The notes: a model not told the origin generated them from the letters alone. A stretch of 64,000 nt of DNA from Sediminibacterium sp. TEGAF015 (GCF_025997995.1 NZ_AP026683.1:1984501-2048500), one strand, 5' to 3'; counted from the first letter of the stretch, positions 18,294-27,715 are shown. Made by a program: numbers and translations.

Positions 18294-18883
18294 ATTATTT
18301 AGCTCACGCATATTATTCCTTTAATCATCCCGAAATACTGGCGGGAAATATGATCAGTGATTATATTAAAGGGAAAAAGCAGTTTGATTACCCAGAGGGT
18401 ATTCAAAAAGGGATTCGATTGCACAGGGCTATTGATACGTATACCGATGATCATTCAATCACCAAAGAAATTAAGAAGATATTCTCCCCTGCAGTAAGAC
18501 TATATGCAGGGGCATTCACGGATATTGTATATGATCATTTTTTGGCAACCCATCCAGATGAATTAAATGCGGAGAGCTGGATGAACTTTACAAAAAAAAC
18601 CTATGGTTTACTGAACCAGCAAAAAGAATGGTTCCCAGAACCATTTTCCCGCATGTTTCCATTTATGGAACAACAAAACTGGTTATTCAATTACCGCTAT
18701 GAGTGGGGTATTGAAAACAGCTTTAAAGGACTGGTAAGACGTGCCGCTTACCTCGAACACTCCGAAGAAGCATTTAAACTCTTCCTGAACAATTACAAAC
18801 AAATGCAAGAGTACTCAGCTCTATTTTTGACAGATGTTAAAAATTTTGCCATTGGTCAATTTGAAGAACTGATAGCGAAATAG
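18290..18883 (+). CDS. acyl carrier protein phosphodiesterase family protein (AcpH/DUF479)
   Basis: A 197-residue all-helical protein. The N-terminus NYLAHAYYSF, GNMISDYIKG, RLHRAIDTYTD and TDIVYDHFLA are the conserved blocks of the DUF479 family to which E. coli AcpH belongs. AcpH removes phosphopantetheine from ACP, but the family is divergent and this activity is not assured in Bacteroidota. The conserved His and Asp residues resemble HD-type metal sites. Its ATG overlaps the hydrolase stop codon (ATGA). Confidence 0.82.
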   Translation: MNYLAHAYYSFNHPEILAGNMISDYIKGKKQFDYPEGIQKGIRLHRAIDTYTDDHSITKEIKKIFSPAVRLYAGAFTDIVYDHFLATHPDELNAESWMNFTKKTYGLLNQQKEWFPEPFSRMFPFMEQQNWLFNYRYEWGIENSFKGLVRRAAYLEHSEEAFKLFLNNYKQMQEYSALFLTDVKNFAIGQFEELIAK

Positions 18884-18888
18884 CCAAG

Positions 18889-18896
18889 TATATTTG
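18889..18896 (+). promoter_or_regulatory. -7 box TATATTTG for the DUF2911 gene
   Basis: Exact TAnnTTTG match ending 6 bases before the ATG at 18903. A TTTG at 18860-18863 is somewhat too far to be a good -33 box. Confidence 0.45.
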
Positions 18897-18902
18897 TAAA
18901 AA

Positions 18903-19487
18903 ATGTATACCTATATGCGAATCGGACTCCTATTGGCATTTGTATTTGCCTCTTTTGCAGGTTTTGCCCAGCAAAAACCAACAGAATTAGACAAGTCCCC
19001 CATGGATATGAGTTATTGGCCCGACAACTATCCCTTACTTAAAATGAGTGGGAAGGCCAAGGATCAGCCTATTGCTAGAGTGATTTATGGTCGTCCCATG
19101 AAAAATGGAAGAACCATTTTCGGAGGTATTATTAAATACGATGAGCTATGGAGATTGGGAGCAAATGAAGCTACAGAACTGGAAATATTCAGCCCAATTA
19201 AAATTGCGAATAAGGTATTGGCTAAAGGGAGATATACCCTATACTGTATTCCTACTGAAAATAAATGGACCATCATTGTTAGTAAGGATAATTTCTGCTG
19301 GGGAAGTTTTACCTACGATACCAAAAAGGACGTAGCCAGAACCGAAATAAAACCTGAGACCACAGTTGATATGGTGGAAACTTTTACCATTTACTTTAAA
19401 GAATCTACCGGCAAAGCCAATCTGGTTTTTCTATGGGATGATAAAAAAGCAGAATTACCCCTTACTTTAGTAACTACAAAAAAATAA
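18903..19487 (+). CDS. secreted DUF2911 protein
   Basis: A 194-residue exported protein with a signal peptide (residues 1-22, cleavage after GFA) and one DUF2911 domain. The diagnostic pattern VIYGRPMKNGRTIFG, ELWRLGANEATE and GRYTLYCIP is clear. The family is abundant in Bacteroidota and has no established function. A second Met at codon 5 could be the real start. It lies 4 bases before the transsulfuration gene. Confidence 0.85.
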   Translation: MYTYMRIGLLLAFVFASFAGFAQQKPTELDKSPMDMSYWPDNYPLLKMSGKAKDQPIARVIYGRPMKNGRTIFGGIIKYDELWRLGANEATELEIFSPIKIANKVLAKGRYTLYCIPTENKWTIIVSKDNFCWGSFTYDTKKDVARTEIKPETTVDMVETFTIYFKESTGKANLVFLWDDKKAELPLTLVTTKK

Positions 19488-19491
19488 TGAT

Positions 19492-20631
19492 ATGAAGATT
19501 GCTACCAAATACATTCATGCAGGTGCAGAACCTGATCCGTCTACAGGAGCCATTATGACTCCTATCTATCAAACTTCTACTTACGTTCAGGAAGCGCCGG
19601 GGGTAAACCAGGGATTTGAATATGCAAGAAGCCAGAATCCAACACGAAAAGCATTGGAAGAAGCCTATGCACAAATTGAAAATGGAAAATTCGGATTGGC
19701 ATTCGGAAGCGGTGTAGCTGCTACCGATGCTGTAATGAAATTATTATCGCCCGGCGATGAAGTGATTGCAGCCAATGATATGTATGGCGGAACCTACCGT
19801 TTGTTTTCAAAAATATATGAGCGATTTGGTATTGTATTTACATATGTTGACACTACCGACATTAATAATATAAAGAACGCAGTTAGCCCCAAAACAAAAC
19901 TGATTTGGATTGAAACACCCACCAATCCATTAATGAATATAACAGATATAGAAGGCACTGCAGCCATTGCAAAAGCCAACAATGTATTGTTATGTGTAGA
20001 CAATACTTTTGCCTCGCCTTATCTGCAGAACCCACTAGACATGGGTGCAGACATTGTTATGCACTCTGCCACTAAGTATCTGGGGGGTCATAGCGATGTG
20101 ATTCAGGGAGCATTAATGATGAACAGCGCTGATCTAAGAGAGCAATTGTATTTTATTCAAAAAAGCTGTGGAGCAGTTCCTGGCCCCATGGATTGCTTCT
20201 TGGTATTAAGAGGTATCAAGACCTTGCACTTACGCATGCAAAGACATTGTGAAAACGGACGAACCATAGCTCATTGGTTAAGAAAACATCCCAAAGTAGG
20301 CAAAGTATACTGGTGCGGTTTTGAAGATCATCCTAATTATGCCATTGCCAGAAAACAGATGCGCGATTTTGGTGGCATGCTGTCTTTTGAATTAAAAGAC
20401 GATAGCATAGAAGCTGCTAAAAAGGTTTTGTCTTCTACTAAATTATTTTCGCTAGCTGAAAGTTTGGGAGGCGTAGAAAGTTTGATTAATCATCCTGCAT
20501 CAATGACTCATGCTTCCATTCCTAGAGAAAAAAGAATTGCGAATGGATTAAGCGACACTTTAATCAGATTGAGTATTGGCGTGGAAGATGTGGATGATTT
20601 AATTGCTGATTTAGATAAAGCATTGGGATAA
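19492..20631 (+). CDS. cystathionine gamma-synthase/lyase family PLP enzyme
   Basis: Trans-sulfuration enzyme of 379 residues (Cys/Met metabolism PLP family). Visible are YQTSTYVQ, the PLP phosphate region FGSGVAATDA, the Asp-containing VDNTFASPYLQNP, and SATKYLGGHSDV with the Schiff-base Lys at residue 195. The C-terminus has the substrate-carboxylate segment SLGGVESLINHPASMTH. Sequence alone does not separate gamma-synthase from gamma-lyase. It is cytosolic and co-transcribed with the DUF2911 gene; no methionine or cysteine pathway genes flank it. Confidence 0.88.
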   Translation: MKIATKYIHAGAEPDPSTGAIMTPIYQTSTYVQEAPGVNQGFEYARSQNPTRKALEEAYAQIENGKFGLAFGSGVAATDAVMKLLSPGDEVIAANDMYGGTYRLFSKIYERFGIVFTYVDTTDINNIKNAVSPKTKLIWIETPTNPLMNITDIEGTAAIAKANNVLLCVDNTFASPYLQNPLDMGADIVMHSATKYLGGHSDVIQGALMMNSADLREQLYFIQKSCGAVPGPMDCFLVLRGIKTLHLRMQRHCENGRTIAHWLRKHPKVGKVYWCGFEDHPNYAIARKQMRDFGGMLSFELKDDSIEAAKKVLSSTKLFSLAESLGGVESLINHPASMTHASIPREKRIANGLSDTLIRLSIGVEDVDDLIADLDKALG

Positions 20632-20682
20632 TAATAAAGTTGCCTAAGACTAAAAACAAGCAATTAAATGATGCATTAAGAA

Positions 20683-21456
20683 ATGGGAAAGACAGAAAAA
20701 TTGCAGGCCTTTTTCAATAGAAAAGTAAAAGAGTACAATCAACCTGCTTTTATTGCTGCTGACCCTGTTTGCATTCCACATTTATTCGTCAAAAAACAAG
20801 ATATAGAAATAGCCGGATTTTTCGCGGCTATTTTTGCCTGGGGGAACAGAACCACCATAATTAAAAAAGCGAAAGAGCTGATGCAGCTGATGGAAATGCA
20901 GCCGCATCAGTTTTGTTTGGAAGCCGGACCTGTTGAATTAAAAAAGCTGGAACAATTTAAGCACCGCACTTTTAACGCAACCGACTTATTATACTGTGTT
21001 GAATTTTTCCGGAAACACTATCAGCAGTATGATTCTCTTGAATATGCATTCATGCCCGGAAACAAAGCACCCAATTCTGTAAAAGAGGCACTCAGTTATT
21101 TTCATCACTACTTTTTCTCCTTAGAAGACGCTCCGTTAAGAACCCGTAAACATATATCAACTCCTGAAAAGGGGTCTAGCTGTAAAAGGCTGAATATGTT
21201 TTTGAGATGGATGGTGAGAAAAGACAAGCAGGGTGTAGACTTGGGCATCTGGACACAGATAAATCCCTCTCAACTTATTTGCCCGATTGATGTTCATGTA
21301 GCCAGAGTGGCAAAAAGATTTCAGCTATTGGATTGCAAACAAACAGACTGGCAAGCTGCAGAAGAATTGACCAACTATTTAAAAAAGCTGGACCCCAAAG
21401 ACCCTGCTAAATATGACTTTGCACTATTTGGTCTGGGAGTCATTGAGAAATATTAA
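20683..21456 (+). CDS. TIGR02757 (DUF2400) family protein
   Basis: A 257-residue cytosolic protein of the TIGR02757 family, conserved in Bacteroidota and scattered in other bacteria. Family blocks include IFAWGNRTTIIKKA, KRLNMFLRWMVRKD and the C-terminal PIDVHVARVAKR with KYDFALFGLG. The helical C-terminal half has a helix-hairpin-helix look reminiscent of DNA glycosylases, but no function is proven. It precedes a small unknown gene by 8 bases. Confidence 0.85.
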   Translation: MGKTEKLQAFFNRKVKEYNQPAFIAADPVCIPHLFVKKQDIEIAGFFAAIFAWGNRTTIIKKAKELMQLMEMQPHQFCLEAGPVELKKLEQFKHRTFNATDLLYCVEFFRKHYQQYDSLEYAFMPGNKAPNSVKEALSYFHHYFFSLEDAPLRTRKHISTPEKGSSCKRLNMFLRWMVRKDKQGVDLGIWTQINPSQLICPIDVHVARVAKRFQLLDCKQTDWQAAEELTNYLKKLDPKDPAKYDFALFGLGVIEKY

Positions 21457-21464
21457 ATTTAAAC

Positions 21465-21749
21465 ATGGCTGAATCCATTTTAGATATTACTACCATTGAA
21501 CAGCTAAACAAAGCAGAATTAATCAAATCAATTGACTGGCTAATTACCCATGATTTCGAAAAATTGGTTTTTATTCTGTATCGCATTGATGTAAGTGAAG
21601 CAAAAATAAAATCCCTGTTAGATCAGGCCAACACAACGGATGCAGCACCCGTTATTGCAGAAGCCATTATTCAAAGACTTGCAGAGAAAAAAGCTTCCCG
21701 TGAAAAATACAAACAAGACCCTTCCGCTTCCGACGAAGAAAAATGGTAG
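21465..21749 (+). CDS. small conserved hypothetical protein
   Basis: A 94-residue soluble, mostly helical protein, acidic in the middle and charged at the C-terminus. It contains LNKAELIKSIDWLITHDFEK and a Lys/Glu-rich tail. I do not recognise a characterised family. Tight spacing behind the TIGR02757 gene suggests co-transcription, and its stop faces the convergent GH9 gene 22 bases away. Confidence 0.7.
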   Translation: MAESILDITTIEQLNKAELIKSIDWLITHDFEKLVFILYRIDVSEAKIKSLLDQANTTDAAPVIAEAIIQRLAEKKASREKYKQDPSASDEEKW

Positions 21750-21771
21750 TAAGTAAAAAGAAATAATGTAC

Positions 21772-24267
21772 CTAATTGATCAACTCATCAATTCGCTTAA
21801 TTGCATACCCTTTATTACGCAATAGCCGAATAATTGCGGGCAGTTCATTGTAGAGTTTTTCTTTCCGTCTGGGGTCAGAACCCACGTGTAACAATAAAAT
21901 ATTGCCATTCAATTTTCCAGGGGTTGCTGCCAAATCTTTTAGCTTATTCATCAACGCTGCATTGGATTGGTAACTATTTCCCATTTCGGGCCATGTATAG
22001 TCTGCATTTGTATAGGTTCCCGGGGTAAAACTAAACAAACGGAGTCCGCTCCAATCACACCAGCTGGCCACACTGTCATTCCACCATTCATAAGGTGGAA
22101 CAAATAACTTACTGCTACGTGTATCAATTCCCAGGTCTTCCATGGCCTGAAAATTTTTCTTCAAATCTGTATTAAAAGAATCATAGCTTACCAATAACTG
22201 ATTCCGATTTGTCCAATCATTGTAGAGCATATGATTGTTACTATGTGCTCCCAGATAATGATTGTTTTTTTGCAAAGCTTTTATACCTTTTGTAAATGCA
22301 GGATTACGATAAAATCTTCCGGTGAAAAAGAAACCAGCTTTTACTTTTTCGCGGGCCAGTATCTGTTCAACCGTTGTTAATCCCTCTGCATATTCATCTC
22401 CTGTAAAAACCAATGCCACAGAAGGTTCTGTTGGATTCAGCGATTTAACAACAGCTCCCATTTGATAAACAGGAATGGAAACGGGGGTTGCTCTCGCTTC
22501 CTGCTCCTTGGCTGCAAGCAGATATACTAAGCTGGCAGTTCCATCCATGGTAGGTTCATTGGTACTGTAATCGCCATAGTCATCATGATACACAGCCAGA
22601 TTACTTTGGAATTCAGCATATTCATCGGGATCATTCAATTGAATACCAATGAGGTTTTTATAAATGCTGGTATAAACAGGTCCATCCACCAGTCCTCCGT
22701 TGATTGGATAATTCTTAATATGCGTAAAAGCAGAATGTGGATCTACGGGAGTATCGCCCCATTCGGGCAATCCATATACCATACTGGTACCCCAAGGATT
22801 GCAACCAAACAACCAATCAATATTCGCCTGCTCCAATTCATCAAATTCTTTACTTCCGGTTAAATTGCTGTACCACAAACATTGAATGGCAAAAGACACT
22901 GTCAGATTATTGCTACACCAGATAAAAGGAACCCCTCTGTAAAAAACATTTTGTTTTGCTTTATTCCAAACTGCATCAATCCCATTTCTATAAAACTGTA
23001 TAACTGTATCCCGTCTCTTGTCTTTTAATTGTTTGGCCAGCTCATAATGTCCCAGGTTAATAAATGGATACCATTGATAATGACTGGCAGTATCTTTACC
23101 TAACCAGGGAGTAAGCGGTTCCTGCAAAGCATATTGAAAAGCTTTATCAGCTGCAGTCTGATCTTTTGGAATCAGCATAGCAGAAGCGAGCTCCATATCA
23201 TCTACCCAATTGTCTTCGGCATAGATATACGGTGAACGAACAGAAGCCGTTTGAGTTACGCCAGGTTTAATTAGCGCATAATGAAAGGCAGACAAAGATT
23301 TGGAAGCATATAAATCTGCCTGTGGTGTGCCTTTAAAAAGAACAGAGGCTAATGAAAAGGCTGCACTGAACTTGGCTGCAGTAGAACTGGTTCCTTTTGT
23401 GTTATTTAAAAATTTACCTCGTTGCTGCGGTAAACCATTAATGAAATATACGGGTCTTTCAAATCCTCTTCCGTAATAAGCATCTTCTTTGGGAATCCGC
23501 ATACTCATATGATCTCTGTCATCTGCTAGTTGGTTAAACATCCAGTCTTTTCGGGGATGCATTTTTACCAGCCAATCCAAACCCCATTTGGCTTCATCCA
23601 GAATATCTGCCCGATTATTTTTCCCTTTCAATCCATTCGAATCAAACTGATCAATGAATACATTTTTGAAATCTCTGTAAGCAGCCAACAGATGAAAAGT
23701 TGCATTGGCAGTGGTGGTACTGTACTGCAAATAGTCACTGGCGTCATGCCATCCACCACTGGCATCAATAATTGTACTATCCGGCAACCCTGCATCAGCT
23801 CCGTACAAAGTATATCCATCCTTTGTATGACAACTGTCTTTCAGAAACGGATTGTACCCACTGCGCTGCTGACGCATATATTGTAAACAAAAGTCGGCCG
23901 TACCCTTATACACCTGATCGTCAATCCTGAATGCGGGAGACTTTACTCCACCTGCCTTAATATAAAATTTACCCTTCCCCTTGTACGCACTGAAATTAAG
24001 GCGGTAACCCATTGCAAAAGGGCCATATGCACCAAAACGCTGGCCAACAGTAGTCTTAAACACCACTTGATTTGACGCTGCATTAATTAATTCAAAATAG
24101 GTAATGGAAGCTTGTTCCTTACTAACGTACACGGCCACTTTTGAACCCATTGGTTGATACCCTAGCTGGTTAATCCTAATCCAACTATTTTCTTTTGCAA
24201 AAAGTTTACCTGCAAAAAAAATCATAAGTGCAGTAAAAAGCACCCGATTAAAATTCAATTTATTCAT
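21772..24267 (-). CDS. secreted GH9 glycoside hydrolase fused to a C-terminal NodB-like deacetylase domain
   Basis: An 831-residue exported enzyme. Residues 1-24 form a signal peptide; 27-115 a CelD_N immunoglobulin-like domain (RINQLGYQP); 120-585 a GH9 (alpha/alpha)6 domain. The catalytic-base motif is GWHDASDY, with Asp175 and Asp178 and a Ser for the usual Gly; the acid is Glu571 in TNEPTMDG. Residues 616-831 match a polysaccharide deacetylase fold: FTGDEY at motif 1, metal-binding HSNNH (675-679), VPPYEWWN and LLLHVG. GH9 enzymes cleave beta-1,4-glucans or related polymers. Pairing with a deacetylase points to an N-acetylated or O-acetylated substrate, which is inference. It is monocistronic. 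Confidence 0.88.
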   Translation of the reverse strand: MNKLNFNRVLFTALMIFFAGKLFAKENSWIRINQLGYQPMGSKVAVYVSKEQASITYFELINAASNQVVFKTTVGQRFGAYGPFAMGYRLNFSAYKGKGKFYIKAGGVKSPAFRIDDQVYKGTADFCLQYMRQQRSGYNPFLKDSCHTKDGYTLYGADAGLPDSTIIDASGGWHDASDYLQYSTTTANATFHLLAAYRDFKNVFIDQFDSNGLKGKNNRADILDEAKWGLDWLVKMHPRKDWMFNQLADDRDHMSMRIPKEDAYYGRGFERPVYFINGLPQQRGKFLNNTKGTSSTAAKFSAAFSLASVLFKGTPQADLYASKSLSAFHYALIKPGVTQTASVRSPYIYAEDNWVDDMELASAMLIPKDQTAADKAFQYALQEPLTPWLGKDTASHYQWYPFINLGHYELAKQLKDKRRDTVIQFYRNGIDAVWNKAKQNVFYRGVPFIWCSNNLTVSFAIQCLWYSNLTGSKEFDELEQANIDWLFGCNPWGTSMVYGLPEWGDTPVDPHSAFTHIKNYPINGGLVDGPVYTSIYKNLIGIQLNDPDEYAEFQSNLAVYHDDYGDYSTNEPTMDGTASLVYLLAAKEQEARATPVSIPVYQMGAVVKSLNPTEPSVALVFTGDEYAEGLTTVEQILAREKVKAGFFFTGRFYRNPAFTKGIKALQKNNHYLGAHSNNHMLYNDWTNRNQLLVSYDSFNTDLKKNFQAMEDLGIDTRSSKLFVPPYEWWNDSVASWCDWSGLRLFSFTPGTYTNADYTWPEMGNSYQSNAALMNKLKDLAATPGKLNGNILLLHVGSDPRRKEKLYNELPAIIRLLRNKGYAIKRIDELIN

Positions 24268-24315
24268 GGCAGCAATTATGCTTTAAAGATAAGCGCTTAG
24301 GGAGGCTTTTTAGCC

Positions 24316-24323
24316 TATTTTTG
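24316..24323 (+). promoter_or_regulatory. -7 box TATTTTTG for the FAH-family gene
   Basis: Exact TAnnTTTG match 18 bases upstream of the ATG at 24342, in the intergenic region shared with the divergent GH9 gene. Confidence 0.45.
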
Positions 24324-24341
24324 TGACCAAAATAAAAGTGC

Positions 24342-25349
24342 ATGAAGCTTGTTTCTTATTTATCCAACGGACATGATCAGCTGGCTTTTTTAGTAGATGG
24401 TTTATTATTCGACTGCGATGCCATGCATCCGGAATTACCGAATAGCATGAACATGTTTCTGCATTACTGGGACGATATGTTTCCGATTGCACAGCAAACT
24501 GAAGCTGCCATTAAATCGGGTCGTTTAAGCAAAGACAGAGGTTTGCCGATTGAAGAAGCAATGCTGCTGGCGCCTGTACCTTTTCCAACTTCATGTAGAG
24601 ATGGCTATGCTTTCAGACAGCATGTGGCTGCAGCCAGAAGAAACAGGAAAGTAGACATGATTCCTGAATTTGACCAATACCCTATTTTTTATTTTACCAA
24701 TCACCATAGCATCCAAGGACCCGGAGATATTGTATGCATGCCGGATCATTTTGAAAAATTGGATTTTGAACTGGAAGCAGCAATTGTTATTTGCAGAAAT
24801 GGAAGAAATATAAGAGCAGAACACGCAGACCAATATATAGGTGGCTTAATGATCATGAACGATATGAGTGCCAGAAGACTGCAGATGGAAGAAATGTTAT
24901 TGAATCTTGGCCCCGCAAAAGGAAAAGATTTTTCAACCGTGATTGGGCCTTGTCTTGTTACACTGGATGAACTGGAGCAATTTGAAATTCCTGCAAAAGA
25001 AGGACATGTTGGTAAAAGCTGGAATCTTTCTATGAAATGCTGGGTTAATGGTGTTCAGGTAAGTGAGGGTAATGTAGGTGATATGGACTGGACTTTTGCA
25101 GAAATTATTGAGCGTTGTTCTTATGGAGTAAATATACAGGCAGGTGATGTAATTGGTAGCGGCACGGTAGGTACAGGTTGCTTTCTGGAATTAAATGGAA
25201 CGAGAAAATTAAGTGATCCTAATTATGTTGAACAATGGTTGCAACCAGGAGATAAAGTAGAAATGGAAATTGCCGGCCTGGGAAGACTAAGTAATACCAT
25301 TGTGCAAGAGGAAGATGCTTTTTCCATTTTAGCAAAGAAGAAAATATAA
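24342..25349 (+). CDS. fumarylacetoacetate hydrolase family protein
   Basis: A 335-residue cytosolic enzyme of the FAH superfamily, which cleaves or isomerises beta-diketo acids in aromatic catabolism. The C-terminal beta-roll is visible: FELEAAIVI with the metal-binding Glu residues, MIMNDMSARRLQ, GPAKGKDFSTVIGPCLVT and IGSGTVGTGC. The N-terminal part (1-100) resembles the FAH_N domain found in Bacteroidota homologues. It is 9 bases from the flavin reductase gene. Substrate could be fumarylacetoacetate or another dicarboxylate; other tyrosine pathway genes are not in the window. Confidence 0.87.
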   Translation: MKLVSYLSNGHDQLAFLVDGLLFDCDAMHPELPNSMNMFLHYWDDMFPIAQQTEAAIKSGRLSKDRGLPIEEAMLLAPVPFPTSCRDGYAFRQHVAAARRNRKVDMIPEFDQYPIFYFTNHHSIQGPGDIVCMPDHFEKLDFELEAAIVICRNGRNIRAEHADQYIGGLMIMNDMSARRLQMEEMLLNLGPAKGKDFSTVIGPCLVTLDELEQFEIPAKEGHVGKSWNLSMKCWVNGVQVSEGNVGDMDWTFAEIIERCSYGVNIQAGDVIGSGTVGTGCFLELNGTRKLSDPNYVEQWLQPGDKVEMEIAGLGRLSNTIVQEEDAFSILAKKKI

Positions 25350-25358
25350 ATAAGGATT

Positions 25359-26249
25359 ATGAAAATTGTATTGTCTGAATTACCCATTATGCAAAAACAA
25401 GCCTGGCTGCAACATGCAATTGCACCAAGACCTATTTGTTTTGCCAGCACTGTTGACAAACAGGGAAATGTTAATCTCAGCCCATTCAGTTTTTTCAATC
25501 TCTTTTCATCCAACCCTCCAATTGTTGTTTTTTCTCCTGCAAGAAGAGGTAGAGACAATACCACCAAGCATACGCTCGAAAATGTGCTGGAAGTACCTGA
25601 ATGTGTAATAAACATTGTTGACTATAGTATGGTACAGCAGATGAGTTTGTCTAGCTGTGAATTCCCCAAGGGGGTAGATGAGTTTGTAAAGGCAGGATTT
25701 ACCAAAGAAGCTGCCAGCATGGTAACACCTCCGATGGTAAAGGAGGCTAAAATAAAACTTGAGTGCAAAATAAACGAAGTAAAAAGTTTAGGAGAAGAAG
25801 GTGGGGCTGGACAGCTGGTGATTGCAGAAGTACTGTGCATGCATATTGATGATAGCATTTTAAACGAAGCAGGCAATATGATTGACCAGACCAAACTGGA
25901 ACTGGTTGCCCGTTTAGGTGGAGACTGGTATTGCAAAGTAAGCACTGACAACCTTTTCAAAGTAGCCAAACCCAACACTGCATTAGGTATTGGAATAGAT
26001 GCTTTACCCGGTAGCATAAAAAGCAGCAGCTTCTTAACCGGAAATCATTTAGGACAATTAGCCAATGTTCATGAATTGCCTACGATAGATCCCGGATTTT
26101 CTGATGACAGGCTGAAAAATATTATTCAGTATTATGGCCTTACTCCTAATGAAATGGAACAGGAGCTTCATAAATATGCGGCTGAGTTACTGAACCAGGA
26201 AAAAGTGCAGGAAGCCTGGCAGATATTGCTTTCGGGCAGCATAGATTAA
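25359..26249 (+). CDS. flavin reductase family protein with C-terminal extension
   Basis: A 296-residue protein. Residues 10-200 form an FMN-binding split barrel with the phrases APRPICFASTVD, NLSPFSFFNLFSSNPP and CVINIVDY. Residues about 205-296 are an extra helical tail not needed for the fold. Such enzymes supply reduced flavin to monooxygenases or reduce small substrates. Co-transcription with the FAH gene hints at aromatic or amino acid ring degradation, but no oxygenase partner lies in the window. Confidence 0.85.
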   Translation: MKIVLSELPIMQKQAWLQHAIAPRPICFASTVDKQGNVNLSPFSFFNLFSSNPPIVVFSPARRGRDNTTKHTLENVLEVPECVINIVDYSMVQQMSLSSCEFPKGVDEFVKAGFTKEAASMVTPPMVKEAKIKLECKINEVKSLGEEGGAGQLVIAEVLCMHIDDSILNEAGNMIDQTKLELVARLGGDWYCKVSTDNLFKVAKPNTALGIGIDALPGSIKSSSFLTGNHLGQLANVHELPTIDPGFSDDRLKNIIQYYGLTPNEMEQELHKYAAELLNQEKVQEAWQILLSGSID

Positions 26250-26270
26250 AGTATAAGCAATAGAACTACC

Positions 26271-27116
26271 TTATTCGCCTTTATAAAATCCTTCATTCAA
26301 ACCAAATTTTCGCTCTGGCGCCTGTTCTTCTATCAGGTGAAATTGTGTGGGTGATAAGCCTGTAAAATCTTTGTAATCCTTTACCAGATGCTGGTAGTCA
26401 TGATAGTTGCATTCCATTGCAATACGAAGCCATTCCATTTCAGGAAAAGAATTTTTTTGTCGGAACGCATGGTCAAAACGAATCACTCGCATGAATAACT
26501 TAGGACTCAATCCTGTTCTTTCTTTAAATTTCCTTTCCAATTGGCGGGTACTATAACAAGCTTGTTTGGCAATCCAATCAATGGTATAGGGATTGTCCTT
26601 TTGCAAAAGTGGTAACCAGATTGCATCTATTGGTTGAATCAGTTTTTTTGATTTCGCTATTAAGGTTCTAATAAATTGATTTCCGATAGCAATCATTGCT
26701 GCATAATCAACTGCTTCAAATAACTGTTCATTAATGTCGTGAACTTGATTTCCAAAAACCAAAGAAGCATCTAGGTATTCATTTACCAATTCACAAGAAG
26801 ACATGCCAGTCAATTGTTGTATGGCACCCGGCAAAAATACAATTTGAAAAACCAGAAAACGATGCCCAATCATCCGATTGGTAACTTCAGTAAACTGTCC
26901 ATACAAAACAACAGGCAGGTTGCTTACTGTCTTATTGGATGAAGCATAGTGAACCGTTTCCCGATCATAGGGATAAAATGCCAAACATTGCTCTGGTCTT
27001 GGTGGATATGCCTTACTGGGAATTGTCTCTTCCGAGGAGAATTCCAAATGAACAATCCTAAAAAGTTGTACAAATGATTGTACATCAGGTGCCGGCAGAA
27101 AATCCTTTAAAATCAT
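26271..27116 (-). CDS. AraC-family transcriptional regulator
   Basis: A 281-residue regulator. Residues 1-150 form a DUF6597/cupin-like sensor region; residues 165-265 hold the two-helix-turn-helix AraC domain, seen in IDWIAKQACYSTRQLERKFK and GLSPKLFMRVIRFDHAF, then CNYHDYQHLVKDYKDFTGLS. It lies 41 bases downstream of the cupin gene on the same strand and may be co-transcribed with it. Target genes are unknown. Confidence 0.88.
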   Translation of the reverse strand: MILKDFLPAPDVQSFVQLFRIVHLEFSSEETIPSKAYPPRPEQCLAFYPYDRETVHYASSNKTVSNLPVVLYGQFTEVTNRMIGHRFLVFQIVFLPGAIQQLTGMSSCELVNEYLDASLVFGNQVHDINEQLFEAVDYAAMIAIGNQFIRTLIAKSKKLIQPIDAIWLPLLQKDNPYTIDWIAKQACYSTRQLERKFKERTGLSPKLFMRVIRFDHAFRQKNSFPEMEWLRIAMECNYHDYQHLVKDYKDFTGLSPTQFHLIEEQAPERKFGLNEGFYKGE

Positions 27117-27157
27117 GCTGTATCAATTTACAACTTAATTATAAATTCAATGGGGTG

Positions 27158-27715
27158 CTATAAACTCAGAGGGGGACCTACCACTTTCATACCATGTGCT
27201 TTATGAATAGCGTCCATTTCAGCTGCACTTGGCTTTGTTTTCATAGTATTCATCAAACTAAAAAACTCCTCCATTTTCCCAGCAGGTTGTAACATATAAA
27301 TCATCCTACCTAAGTCGGTTAACTGAATCCATGTATGTGGTATATTCCTGGGCAAAAAAATGGTTTGTCCAGCTGTTAATACATGGGTCTCATCTCCAAC
27401 AACAAAACGATAACTTCCGTCTATCACAGTAAAAATTTCATCCTGTTCCAGATGTACATGTAACATAGGGCCCACTTTGGCAGTTCCAACATAATCAAAT
27501 ACAGACAACTGTCCATTGGTGTCTTTAGAAGAGATTTTTAAGTCATTGGGATGGACACCCAGAAACTTCACCACTTCACCGAACCTTGACTTTCCGGCAT
27601 CAACAATAAATGGTTTGGGTTGTTTGCCTGAGGATTTCTGCGCTACAAGGTTTCCCATGATGGCAATAGAAGGAATCAATAAGGCAGACTTGGTAAAAAA
27701 TTCATTGCGTTTCAT
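27158..27715 (-). CDS. exported cupin-domain protein
   Basis: A 185-residue protein with a hydrophobic N-terminal signal (residues 1-25; MKRNEFFTKSALLIPSIA has a Tat/Sec-like look but no twin arginine). The cupin barrel spans about 65-150: HVHLEQDEIFTVIDG supplies the His/His/Glu metal site and PRNIPHTWIQL the last His. Function cannot be assigned; quercetin dioxygenase-like is the usual label. It lies between an SDR gene and an AraC regulator. Confidence 0.8.
   Translation of the reverse strand: MKRNEFFTKSALLIPSIAIMGNLVAQKSSGKQPKPFIVDAGKSRFGEVVKFLGVHPNDLKISSKDTNGQLSVFDYVGTAKVGPMLHVHLEQDEIFTVIDGSYRFVVGDETHVLTAGQTIFLPRNIPHTWIQLTDLGRMIYMLQPAGKMEEFFSLMNTMKTKPSAAEMDAIHKAHGMKVVGPPLSL

Noticed and set aside
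24303-24323. Terminator between the GH9 and FAH genes
   Set aside because: The 5-bp hairpin with T-run has no + strand gene ending upstream and overlaps a -7 box of the divergent FAH promoter.
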